Below, piece by piece: positions 10,784 through 23,437 of a stretch of DNA of 64,000 nt. Numbering within the stretch: position 1 is the first letter of the stretch; each line of letters starts with the position of its first letter. The DNA is from Paramacrobiotus metropolitanus. Taxonomy: Eukaryota; Tardigrada; Eutardigrada; Parachela; Macrobiotidae. A model generated the notes under the pieces. It searched no databases and was not told the DNA's origin. It worked only from the letters and a program-made list of their open reading frames with translations. The DNA lies in the NCBI RefSeq assembly GCF_019649055.1, contig NW_026570270.1, positions 744,001-808,000 of the forward strand, given 5' to 3'. The position numbers and the translations under genes are program-made.

Positions 10784-13305
10784 TCAAACGGCATTTTTCG
10801 CACTGCCCGATGTTGGAAGATTAATAATATTGGCGGCCCGTGTCTGGCGTCGTGCTTCGTTTAGAATATTCAGGGCGCCATTTGCTTCTAATTTCTTGGC
10901 TAACGTTATGCCGGCTTGCACAGCAGCGTCCAGCATTGTCCTGTTTAGGTGTTGGTGGTGGATACTAACATAATCGCTGTCCAGCTGGTATTCGTTCTCC
11001 ACCGGCTCCACCGGAAGTAAATTCACCTAAACAGGCGTCTGCGTTGATGCACTGGCAGACTTCTTTTTCGCATTTACATACGGTACAAGTACCTCAATAC
11101 AATCTTCTACCGCTTGAGATCCATCCAGACTATACACTCCGGCTTTCATCGAAAGCTACAAAGAAATTTCTATAATTCTGTACAACCATTTGACGCAAAC
11201 CGCAACGCAAGTATCTGTATCAGTTGATATGACGTACCTATTAATTATTGATAATGTATTAATCAGGTAACTAATTAACAATTAGTTGTATCGATTAAGT
11301 GTGCAACAATGTTTATACAAGTAGGACAAAATTTTACGCTCGACGCGTGTATACGAAATTCGGTACTTAATAATCAGCCAAAACGAAGAGGTTTGAACTT
11401 TGATGTATTACATAATTCAAATTAATTAACGTAATAACTACTGTGTTATTCGTCATTGACTTACAGTATGTTCTTGAATGCATGTACTGACCGCACACGG
11501 TACGCTGCAACCGCCCTCCTAAAACACAAAATCATAATTCCTTAAAACAGAACTGCTGATGACCGATGCGATCACGCCAAAAAGCCGTAAATGTTTAAGA
11601 GCACTGTAATCAATAGTTTTGTTGGCCCAAATAATAATTGTCTCCGGACGTACCAAATACTTTAACAGTGCCCTTTCCGCAACGCAGCACAACGTTGTAT
11701 CGGGGTCGACCAACCCTCGCAGAAGGTTGCATGTTTCCACATCATCACTGCGACATTCGACGGCCAGCGCACCCTGACCCACGGCGTACAAACAATCGGC
11801 AGTCGGCAAAATCTACAACCTACTTGTATTAGTGACTGATTTGCTAATTTTTCCGAATTGTAACTCGGGCAAGCTAATCTTAAAATAGTTGTATATATAC
11901 GTGCCTGAACGTACTCGAAGATACATAGCAGTTGTATTTTTAATAAGCAGAAATTAACCTCGTTGACACTGAAAAACCAGAATTACAGGAAGTCACTGCC
12001 ACTCACAATGCTAATTCGATCTTGCCAACCCAAACGCAGCAGTCCAGCTGTAGCGAGAATCAAAGCATCGTAGGGGCTGTTGGCATCATCCAGTTTCCTC
12101 AATCGGCTGTTAAGATTACCTCTCTACAACGGAAGTGTATTTCATAAAGTATAAAATTATGTATTCGTAAATCAAAGCACAGCTATGGGCCAGTGTCTAC
12201 AATTCGTGCAGAATACGAAATTCCACGGCCATGATCGAATGTTCCGGTCAAATCAGCGAAGGGTTTTGTTCTTCGAATGATAGCGGGCGTCATCAAGTCT
12301 GCTCGATCGCTTACCACATCTTTGAAGAGCAAATGCGGATAATGCCGTTTCAGTTGTGCCGCGCGACGCAGCGAACTCGTTCCCACAACCGCGCCCTCCG
12401 GCAGATTGGCCAGTGTCCATGTGTTGCCGGCTTCCTGTATTGTCTTACAGCGCGCATGGTGATCCTGGCGAAGTACTACGGCATCTTGGGGATTTTCTCG
12501 TCTAACCGGGAAGATTTACAGTGCAGTTATATCGCAAACTTCACTTTCTTGCAAACCATTGTGGTTAACAAATCAGCATACTTACAGTAAAACTGCTGCG
12601 ATGGTTAGTCCTTCCGGTAAGGTTGAGGGTAAATCTTTTAGGGAATGCACGACAAAATCGACTTTCTTCTGGTCCAGCGCTACTTCTAGCTCTTTTGTGA
12701 ACAACGATTTTTCACCAATCTAAAACCACCAGTATAACTATTTCTCTCAGGTTTGTATCATTGTGATTGTACTGCCAGCGAAGCATATATGTAAATGTTC
12801 CATGTAAACGTACTATACAGTATTCGGCAAGATAAAATTAAATACTGTAATATTTCATTTTATTCAACCAAATTAGAGAATTTAATCATGTACCAGAGTA
12901 GAAAGCAAACGCACCTTCGACAGCGCCGTGACTTGGATGTCATCTCCGATAGTGTCCATTCCAACTTGAAAAACACAAACAAATAACTGACAGGAGAAAA
13001 AGTCAGCGAATGCAGAACCAAGCGACTCGCTCTTCACGAATCAGACTTACTTATGGAGAAATCCACTCGCGAATTTATTTCACGAAGCCGACTGACCACA
13101 TAATTTGTTTGCACTATGGCGAGCTGTAAAATTTCCACTAACAATATAAAATGATTGAACAAATGACGGTAGATTACGCGAATGTAAACGGCAGGATGGT
13201 TACCTGGCTTCTTCGAGTTCCCACGCAGAATTCTTTTTGACATGGCAGCGGCAGCGTCTCGCTGGAATTTATCTGTTTCAGGCCGTTCCCGACAGGTGCC
13301 TGCAT
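10784..13305 (-). CDS. HMBS: Hydroxymethylbilane synthase (porphobilinogen deaminase)
   Basis: Third enzyme of haem synthesis; condenses four porphobilinogens into hydroxymethylbilane in the cytosol. Ten exons join without any frame damage to 393 residues (human 361): 13305..13204, 13123..13051, 12964..12915, 12719..12586, 12501..12315, 12123..12007, 11812..11654, 11518..11465, 11155..11093 and 11026..10784. Motifs in order: [36 protein letters not shown] (catalytic Asp region), [45 protein letters not shown] and EGGCSVP, whose Cys (about residue 279) carries the dipyrromethane cofactor. The last intron is taken as 11092..11027 (66 nt): the frame runs straight through it except for one TAG, so retention would truncate the protein. 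The N-terminus has about 22 extra residues before the conserved core. Confidence 0.97.
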
Positions 13306-14752
13306 GATTAATTCAATATTTCTCTTTTCAGAGATATTTTTATCAATAAAAGCAGTATCGCAGCATAATATTTTTATTGAGAATTGTCGATTATATTACC
13401 GTTCACTGTACAGTAAATGAAGTATCGTACCCAACGAACGAAGAATCACGGCTTGGTGGATTGTGTCTTCCGGTAGGAACGTGAATGACCCTAGTTTGCA
13501 GTGTGTTGTGCAGCAGATAAGAGATAGCCATCGCCGGTCATAGTCTGGTTGTTCTTTTAAACAACCTTTACCCACAACGTATGTACTGGACATGTAATAA
13601 GCAAACAATACGTACTAGTTATTACATCTTCCTAAAATAATTTAATTTTTTTGACAACCTATTTACTGATGTTTTATCAATTACTTTATAGTAGTTATTA
13701 ATTTTACAGCACAAACGGCTAGGATCGCTGCCATTTTGATCACACGTACCGCTCCGTAACTGCAGCACAGTTCCTGTCACGTACTGTATTGCAGCGATTT
13801 TTATTGTGTTTTCTTGTACCTACATTCTGTACCTATGTACCTACATACCTACATACTGTACGTATGTCTACAGACGTATGTCTGTACCGTACGTTTGTAC
13901 TGTATCTATAATATAGTATAGATATTTTGAGAATTCTTAATAGCATCGGAAGTTGTAGGATTGCTTCCATTTTGGTACAGCCTGTTGATGTGCTATACTT
14001 ACTTCCAGCTTTTCATGTATGAAGTTTATGTTGCACCTCCTTTTGCAGGGGACGAAATCCTAGAACTACTTTGTTGCTACTGGGTAGCTGGGTGTTCTTC
14101 TCCTGTCCTTCTTACATATCTTTAACTGCCCGTGGTGCTGGGGACGATGCTGTTACTTTACAACGGCTCGATTCTACGAGCGGTATTGTTTGATCTTGCA
14201 CGAACTACATCTCCTGTAAAGTACTAAGGAACGCTTTTGTTTCTTATCAATAAACTATTCTTTTCTGAAGACCGTTGCTCTTACATCTCCGGAATTTTCC
14301 ACACTCTTGATGGGACGAATCCGTGTCTCCCCAAGGAGTCTCAAGGCCTACCAGAATATAATGCAAAATTAACTTGGCCTTTAGCACTTAAATACACCCA
14401 TGACACAAGTAACTATAAAAATTTCAGAAAGGTCAATGAAAACCTGTCTTGACAATGTTTGACTATTAACGATACTTTATGGCCAATCTTTATATCATAC
14501 GCCGTAAATCATCGCATAAACGACAACAAAAATCAATAAGCAATCAAAATTCCGCAAGAGTTTACAATGCCATTCTGTGGAACTGGAGTTTGTCATCAGA
14601 ACTGGTTCAGCAAACAACGCATATTTACGCGCTGCTCCCGTGTTTCCTTATCTTACATAAAAAATCTTTGGTAAAATCAGTCTGTTCATATCCAACAAAC
14701 TGAGGTAAAACACTATATACAACTGCGTCAATCGCACAACTGAAAGACTAGT
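13306..14752. other. Intergenic interval upstream of HMBS
   Basis: 1.4 kb between the HMBS start and the stop of the next minus-strand gene. It should include the HMBS promoter. I see only short unconvincing reading frames and the GTAC-rich repeat listed separately. Confidence 0.6.
13805..13915. repeat. GTAC/CTACAT simple repeat
   Basis: Degenerate tandem units around ACCTACAT and its complement ATGTACGT, rich in GTAC, giving a self-complementary tract in the upstream region of HMBS. Confidence 0.7.
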
Positions 14753-17618
14753 TTACGAAGAGGAGCTGCTTTTCGGCTCACTATGGCCACTGCGTTCCCG
14801 CTGCGACGTGGACGACGCCGGGGCCGTAGACGTGGCCGTCGACATGGACGCATCGGCCTGTCGTTGTCCCCAGTGGGTCACTTGTAGCAGGGGATTCTTC
14901 GTCAGGGAGGACGAGGAATCCGGACTAGACAGACGCTGACGCGAGGGGATGACCCCGTGGTTGACGAAATTGAGGTACTCCGTCTTCCGCCCCGGGGCGT
15001 GCAGGCTGGGCAGGGACGCCTGAAAGTCGGGGTTGGTGTAGGCCCAGGGATTGCGCTCCATGTCGCTCATGAAGAGCTTGGTGGTGCGGGGTAGTCGGGT
15101 GAGGGTATAGTCCTGGGCGTTGACGCTGGAGAGTTTCGGCGGGTTGGGCTGGTCACTGGTCAGGGAGATGGAGAACTCCCGGCCGCGGCGACGGTGCAGG
15201 CGGACGATGAAGATTGTGGCGATGACCAATAGGGCAAGACCTAAAAGTGCAGCAGAATAGTGTCAACATTTTTTAGGACGCAAGCAAATCAAATCTTTCC
15301 GACTTCAGAATGACAAAACTATTGCAAAAAATGAGGATGTTCGATTCACTTTTAATACGTATTCGAATTCGTTTTTAAACACTCCACCCTTGTTTGTTGT
15401 CTTCCCACCAAAACAAAGTTTTCATAAATAAATGTTTTACGTTTTATTTGCAAAAAATTCTCTCATGACTTGCGAATCAGAAACTATACAAATCGCCAAT
15501 AGACTTCATGTAAAAAATTAAAACGAAATAAACTAAATTAAAGTGACCTTATATTACGCTGAATGAGCACTGCGCGCCAATCTTCGTATAGTATGCACTA
15601 TGCCTGCGTACATATATGTCGGCGAAAACGTCACAGTCATATACTGTAATTACGTATGTAGGAAAAATAAATAAGCATACTTCGAAGTAGCCTTCGTTAA
15701 TAAATACTTAATTTGAGTGTACCGCGCGAGCGTAAATTGTTGCAACTTGTGACGTAAAGGGGCAACATTATACGCTGGTAATTACAAGTTTCTTACCAAC
15801 AAGTGCGCCAACCACCACGTAAATCACTCCCGGATAGAACCGACCGGAACTCGGCGCAATCTGCAGGTGGGCGAGTGTCTGTTCGTCCGCCATATCATCC
15901 CGCGTACGGGTCAACGCGACCGCCCGGTACACTTTTTCCGTGAAGTAAACCGAGAAGTTGCCCCCTTCCACAATCCTCTGATGCAGATATCCAAAATGAT
16001 TGGCATGCTCCCAGGTGGGCATGGAGAAGTTGACAATCACCGAGCCGCAGGCGATGGACCACACGTGCACATCCTCCACGGTCAGCGTCTCAAAACGCTC
16101 CAGCAGCGCTTTGGAGAAGGCTTGCACGAAACCCTCCGCGGCCTCGTGGGACTCCTCGATCTCGTGACAGCTCCCGTTTAAGGTCAGCAAATAATACACG
16201 GAATGGTTAGCGTTGAGGAGTTCCGCTTGTTCCTCCATGTGATGGTAGTATTCCGGCTCCGGCGTCGACGTCCGGCGCTGCGTGACCGGTAAAAGTTTGG
16301 CTTTGTTGGTGAAATTATTCGACGGTGTAGTTCGACTTTCCGACGTCACATTTTTTATGGGTTTAGCAGAGAAGGTAGTCGGTAAACGTGTTGTCACCGT
16401 CGTGGAAGATTTCGGGATTGTCGGTGTAAAGGTTACGGACGCCTTGGTCAACGGTGTCCGGTACTGGAGATCATTGCTCCCGCGATAAAACGCCGGAGGT
16501 GTCGGCCAGGGCAGGGACATACTCCCTTGGTAACTGGGAACGGAATATTTCTCCCGGGATGCGTAGGGATCGTCGTGCTCCAGTTTTCCTTCCCGTTGCA
16601 TTACGTTCGTGCTTGAATGCGGCGCTGTGGTATTGAGATCGGGTACAACGGTGGTGTTGGGTGCGGTTGTTTTAAGTTTGGGAAAATTTGGCTGGAAGAT
16701 GGTTTTGTTGAAAAGGGAATGTTTGCGCCAGCACTCCTCACCACAGTCGTATAAAAAGTCGTCGAACGATGTGGTGTTGACCGGTGTGTCGGCTGGAGAC
16801 GGCGTTGTGGAGTTATGGATCGCGACTGTAAAACAAAAATTTAAATTAAAAATGTATGTGTGAAAATGAATTATTATTCGAGACCGCCCTTGTTACAGGC
16901 AAAAATCACCAGGCAGGGCATGGAGATTTGTATAGGTGGTACTTGAAAACTGTAATTGTAGTTAGCGATCGAATGGCATACCTCACTGCATACGCAGTTT
17001 ACATATACTTGTATAAACTGTGGGAAATACGGTAATTCAGACCGGTTAATTGAATGCTAACTGAACGGTCGCATTAAGCAATTACATTTACTGATTTCTA
17101 TTATATTTTTTTATTAATTACCACGATATATATTTATGTATATATCTATTCGCTCCATATTGCTCATAAAGAAAATTCGCAAACCGAGACAATCGTTCTA
17201 TAAACAACAAATTCAGTAAATTGCTTTTTAAACTCAGTGACGTCTGTATACACTGCAGTTGATGGTAAAAACATTTTCGTTACTTTACATAACACGGCCG
17301 CCGTCTAATTGGGCAGATAATGCCTAATCCCATTCAGCCGGCAACGGTGTTGATTTAGCCAATAAAGGTCAGCCTATTGTTGTTTGTGCGATTGCAGGTC
17401 GACAGTGGCAAGGTGGTGTATTTACTGTGTTATGACTGACACCAAGCTGGGTATCGCTACAACCTTAACTTATTAGCCATGCCGCGACGCACTGACACTG
17501 ACCACAAGCGTCTCGCGAATGCCCAAAGCTTACCGGTCATTGTTAACGGTGTCCCACTGGCACATGTAGCGGCGTGAAAGATCAGCCAGATCCATGTAAG
17601 AGCAACACTAACCCGCAT
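14753..17618 (-). CDS. Type I membrane protein, mucin-like stalk plus SEA/dystroglycan-like domain
   Basis: Three exons, 17618..17534, 16825..15797 and 15240..14753, join in frame to 533 residues. Exon 1 is a signal peptide (MRVSVALTWIWLIFHAATCASG). Next come a short Cys-containing segment (FLYDCGEECW) and a Ser/Thr/Pro-rich, probably O-glycosylated stalk. A globular domain at about residues 190-320 contains YYLLTLNGSC and the ACGSVIVNFSM strand, which resembles the GSIVV strand of SEA-type domains such as the one near the membrane in dystroglycan. One membrane helix spans the exon 2/3 junction (GVIYVVVGALVGLALLVIATIF), followed by RLHRRRGRE and a Ser-rich cytoplasmic tail. The tail lacks the PPxY end of dystroglycan, so that name is only suggested. 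The gene structure is solid; the family is uncertain. Confidence 0.72.
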
Positions 17619-20600
17619 TTTTCTCACACCCTCCCGTGACCGGCGGTTGTGCTGTTCCATAGCGGTGTGGACGGACGCTGGTATTATGGAAACAGTACAT
17701 CCATCATGCTGAATCACGCTGGTCGTCAACCGGTTCTCCGTTTGAATGCCGGTGCCAATTACAATTATGATCCTGATGGAATGAATATGTATGATCCACA
17801 GATTATCCGATTATAGCCGGTATGCGCTGCATCAGACGGAGTCGGCGATGGATGCAATGTGTGATATATGACCATACTGACACAGATCCATCAGCGCGGT
17901 TTAATCCTGATGCAATAATATATGTGACAACCAATTCTTATGATGCCGGTTACGGTTTCCTTTCAATGCGATTGCCTCCAATATCAACACGGGGATTTTA
18001 ATCGCAACGCTGGTCACTGTAACAAAAAGAAACACCCTTCAATGCCAACGAAATTGTATCGAACAGCCAGTCTGACAATAAGGCAGCATGACCGGAAATG
18101 ATCTGCTTAGCGTCTTTTCGTGGTCGTGCTATATTTTAAGTTTTTAAGAGACACTGTCAATAGAAATATTCAGTTCTTCTATAACTTATGAATAACTTAA
18201 ACCGGTTCTAACGATAATACAGTACAATGATTCCGCAATAAAATTTCGACGTTGTTAATTAATTGCCCAATTCAAACAGGGAGCTACAAATAATTACAGA
18301 ATTGAAAGCAATCTAAACAAAGATTTTTTCATGCGCAGTTTTGATACAATACTCAGATTGTTCTCAACGACTCACTCGAACAGCGTCATAATATGTAACA
18401 GATGGCGAACGATACAATAAGTCAATACAGGTCATTACTGCAAAACCGGATAAATTGAACAAAGTCTGTACATTAAATTTTAATACAATTTCCCATCGGT
18501 TAACGTTAACTAAACAAGAAATTAACAAAAAAATTTTGCTCCTTTGTATCATAAAAAGGTGAGCATAAAAGCGTCTAAAGAAAAATATTCATAATATCGT
18601 ATCTACACCGGTGAACGTCGTATATATAATTCAATACACAAATATTGGTTTTATGCAATAAAGGCTTATCATGAACCAACATTAAGTAACAATATATCCA
18701 ATCAGTGCGATGCGCACGCGTGGTGACCATTCATCGTAACGATACATAACGTTCAATAATTACTGCTAAAAGTTATCAGTTTTCCGGTATGCAATTACAT
18801 TTGGTAGGTGGAGAGTAGGCGAAAAGAACGAACTGTGAAAATCAACAAGCACCGTGGAGAAAAAATGCTAATAATTTCCGGTTAGCATACGACACAATAA
18901 AATGCGCGCCGTCGATAGACGCCTTGGCGGCACAGCATGATTATATATGATGCGCAAGTGTCTGACTTCCGGTGTATGACTGGTCTGCGTCCTAATTTAA
19001 CAGTCCGCGCTTCCTCGGGCAAATATTGGGAATCATGGCAATCTTGTATCAATACATTGTGCAACAAAAATCAAGATGCATAGCGTTTTCCTTTTTCGAT
19101 ATTTATTGGTTAACGTTACATAACACTATCACCCATTTTATCTGCAAAATTTACAAGGAGGAAATTTCCTTTTTTTTGCAAACAAAACTTTTATTGTAGG
19201 TCTATAAATGGATTATCGCTTTAATAATCATTGCGCTTAAATCAGCTGTAAATCAAATCAGTAAAATTTGTTCTGAATGCAGAAATTTTTATATGCGGAA
19301 GTAAATATGGCACTCACCGAGATTGCGGAATTATCTAACATCCTCAAGCAAAAATAAAGCAAACAATCCTCTGCAATAATAAAAAATCCCCAAATAATTC
19401 GATATTATTGCAGATTTCTGGTAAAATTTGGTGCGTAAATTCTAGACATGTGTAACTGAAATTGTACGGCAAATCAGAATCGCGTGCCGGTGATTGTCCG
19501 AGCCGGCTAATGCTGTAGCATCTCTCCAGTATATCGCGCAACACAAACTGCGATGCTGGCCACGATGTACAGTACACGGTGAGGTCAGATCGCGAGTGTG
19601 GTGAGTAATCTCAATGGCGCTGATTGTGCGCGAGCGGTCGCGCATCGCATCACCGGGGCTGTCAGGTGTACGTCAAAAACAGCGGAGAAAATATATATCT
19701 TTGTACCACTGTTGCTAGTTTGGAATACTACGTAAAGCCGGGGCAGCCGGGCTGCCTATCAAAAGCCCTCTTGACTTCTCCATCACCGTGCAAGATGCCG
19801 CTAATCCCCTCCAAGCGGACACGTTTGTGCTTGGGTTCCGAATGTGGCGTGTTAACCACCGGTAGACGTCATTAACGGGCTACACGCACATCCGTGTGCG
19901 CCGGAAGCCGTTTTTTACAAAACTGAATACAGGAACAACCAGATAATTAAATTATTTCGAAGCCTATTGATCATGAAAATGACGGTCTTTTTTATATAAA
20001 ATTTTTTGGCAGAATTAGTAATTATACTGTAAATGCAGTAATACCCGTTTGTACAGGGTACAGCCGGAAATACATGAACTTCCATTTTTTTACAAAAGCG
20101 TAAAAGTAATACCAAAACTTTTAAAATAGCCGATAACTAATGTTAATTATATTAACCGAAAATCAAATTGAATATCCAACTAAAACCTGCGCCTTAATAC
20201 TGAAATCACAAAATACATCTGTACTACTAGTGGTATTCCTTTGTGCAGAGAACAACCGCAAATACATTACGTTCTATTTTTCACAAAGATACACAGCTAA
20301 TAAGTACATCAATTTCGAAGAAACTGCTAAATTTATTTATCGTCAATAAAATTAAATACCGAACAAAAACCTGCACTTTAAGAATACCGTAAAATGATAA
20401 ATAACCTACTCCTTATAGTTTATTTTCAAATTCAGACATATTCTCGTGGTTCGGACATATTCGCAACAAATCAAATATTTTGAACTATTTGTTACAGAAA
20501 GGATTACATCGAACGGACCATTGTCCGAAATAAACGTTATAAATAATAGGCAAGTTTTCTGATAAAATACCTTAGAGCATTATCGACTAATAAAACAGTT

Positions 20601-23437
20601 ATATACGGTAATTGCTCGTGATTACAGAATGGCTTTGGCGCTCAATGTTCGATAACACAGTATCAGCTTTGGTTTTGCTTGTAAAAAGCTACAACGTTGG
20701 CTTAACCACAATCCTTAAGCGCATCTACAAATTTACCAAGAACCGGCAACAAAACCCGGTGGTCATCTTTCAGGTTAACGTAACACAAAATATCGTTCAA
20801 GGCAAATACTGCGAACAATACACAATAGTCTTAACACCGACCATCCTAAACACTAACAATTGTGCAGCGGTTGTATGTAAACCACAACTTGACCGGCATT
20901 AAGGCCACACTGATAGCATTTAACGAGGCTTCCTCTTTACCGGCAATAACAGTGGTATTATTGTTCGGCTTGCAGCAACTCATCAAAGCCGAAGATTGTT
21001 TTGCTGTATCTGCCGAAATTGCCGGTGCAATCGTTTTCACCGTTATCATCCCTCGTAAACGCATGATGTTGACCAAACGGCCTAGAGCATTTCACGGCAG
21101 TAATAATAATAATGGTCATCGCTAGAGATATCGCTCCGGCTGACCATGATCTTCTGCATATTATAGTGTACACGTACCGGAACCGATCAAGACGCCGTTA
21201 ACGACACCATGTGCTTCCTAACACCGCTAATCATTTCCGCAAACGACAACAACAATGTCGACGGGCGGAGTGTGTTATATGTCGTGTTGTGACGCCAGCT
21301 GCGTATTAACTATACCGTTTCCTAAATGTAACCCTTAAAAATTCGCATTATTAACGGCTTTTGACAATCCGCTGAGTCTTCGCTGTACATAAGACCTATT
21401 TAAAGTGGGCCAGCGTTTTACCGCGACGTGCAGTACACGCGGTGAGTATTGTCTCAAGTAGGATAATTGTTAAAAGCCGCTTGTCATTCAGAATCGTTTC
21501 TTATTGAGTTTCATGCCAAAGATGTAATGTATAACGCAACAAATGTTATCGAGAAACTACTTACAGCAATTTGTTGAAATTATCTTGGAGATTGACTGCT
21601 GTGTACCTAATAATTATTGTCGCACAAAATCGATGCGGTCCGACTTTAAGATTGAAATATACCGAAGCATAATATTTGCCGGTACAGCTTCAAAACCATG
21701 TGATATAAATAATATAATATACTTCGATTTTTCAGATGGATGTAGCACGTATATTTAAATGCGTACTTAATAAACCGGAATAAATAAATTATACAATTGC
21801 AGCACGCACACATTTGACAGCAAAATTATTTTTTATTATGCAAAGCAAAAACTGCAAGATGCTGATTTGATTAGCTTATCTTAGCTTAGCTTAGATTTGT
21901 AAGTATCGTCGTATGGAGAATACAGTGTGCCTGGTTAATAAATGCCTCTGTTTAAAAGCGCGTAAGGATGTAGTGTTATCATACAGAAAGAAACGCCACA
22001 AACCAGTTTGATATAACAATGTATACTAACGAGTAGAGACCCAAAAAATATTCTATTAAGGACTTTTACGATAGTCGATATAGGGTATGTACACTGCGGC
22101 ATACTTTTCGCTGTTATGAGTACGCAGCGGTGCATGGAAAAGTGGCTAGTTATGCAGCTTCCACTAGCCGCTAAGTAATCAGCCAAAATAATTACGTATT
22201 CTTACCTTTCCGGTGCTGACTGCTGACCATCCGTCACGGACCACGGCCGCCAACAACAATACCGCGTCTCGAGGACTATGCGGTCGCTAGAAACTGGCAC
22301 CAAATTATATAAAAATTATGCAAGAAATTAATATGAATCAAATAATTACGAATCGTTGAAAACTTAGACTAGAATATAGATATACGCTTTAAATTTCCGT
22401 TCAGGGAAATTTAAGGCAAACGGAATCGATGACTATGAAATTTTCCGATCAACTGAAATCAGCGGATTGCACAGAACCTGCGTGGGCAGTGCATAAGTGA
22501 TTTCACGATACCGGGAATTCAACGGGCAGAAACCAAGGATCAATCAATACAATACAATCTCACACAGAGGCTCTCGGCATGAAGTATCGACAATATGAGA
22601 TTATGCGTTCCACATACCCAATGCAAGGTACATATATACGGCCCGTCCAAGCAGCGATGCGGCATTTGTTCTACCGGAAACACGCATGAGTCATAATTGC
22701 GCTCCATCACGGGATCCGGTCGACACTCTACACCTCCCCGTTAACCGGAATTTATTCAGATTTGCAAGAGAAAGTTCGCTATATACATGGACGTTTTTGC
22801 TTGGCTTTGACTTGGTCAGCTGCAGTGGAAATCCATAATCAAAATATACGAGTACTGCTCCTGAAATATTTTGGTAAAATTAAATTACAGTCTTTGAAAA
22901 TCATTACTGGTGTCGTGTATAAGCGTTCACGCCGTTTAAGGCTCCATGAACAATCTTTACTCTTCCACGCCTGTAATGCTCAGTCAGTAGGCACTCGTAC
23001 TCTCAAACTGTAACAGAAGAACTATGGTGGAAATAAGACGAACGATTCAGGAACACAGAAGATCAGGAATCCCTCAGGAACGAGCTAACTACAACTTCCG
23101 GTCGTAAGTCCTGTGAGGATCGGCAAGAGCTAGGACGATTGTGTCACGAGCAAACCTGTATACTAAGCGATAATCCGGGAACAACTATGCACTTCAGTAG
23201 GAACAAGTATTGCTGTCTCTTTATCCAATTCACATCACAGTTCACAACGCTAGGAAATCGTAATTAGAAGCAGTCTCAGAAGTAAATCTCAGACTACTGA
23301 TTGCCGATATTAGTGGCAACCAAAACTTATATAGACTTCGCGTTATGACATCATATACACCGCTAGTAAAAGAGAACAGCAAATTACAGATGAGACTGAC
23401 TAGATTATCCGTTATGTTGCAGGTGGAAGGCGGACAG
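17619..23437. other. Gene-poor region
   Basis: 5.8 kb with no gene I can support. It is AT-rich, with several stretches of unusually balanced composition (17.4-18.0 and 20.6-21.3 kb) that read as short coding-like fragments broken by stops on either strand. A TTAGC microsatellite lies at about 21,872-21,896. Two similar short motifs at 19,563 and 21,425 look like small 5' exons with a donor site (see findings). Confidence 0.5.

Noticed and set aside
20612-21173. Several 70-95-codon frames at 20.6-21.2 kb
   Set aside because: They overlap on both strands, lack splice context and domains, and conflict with each other. Kept only as a weak remnant finding.
23242-23437. Extension of the orphan minus-strand frame to 23242
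   Set aside because: Composition changes abruptly to hydrophobic residues where the neighbouring frame becomes a typical acidic tail; the shift explains it better.
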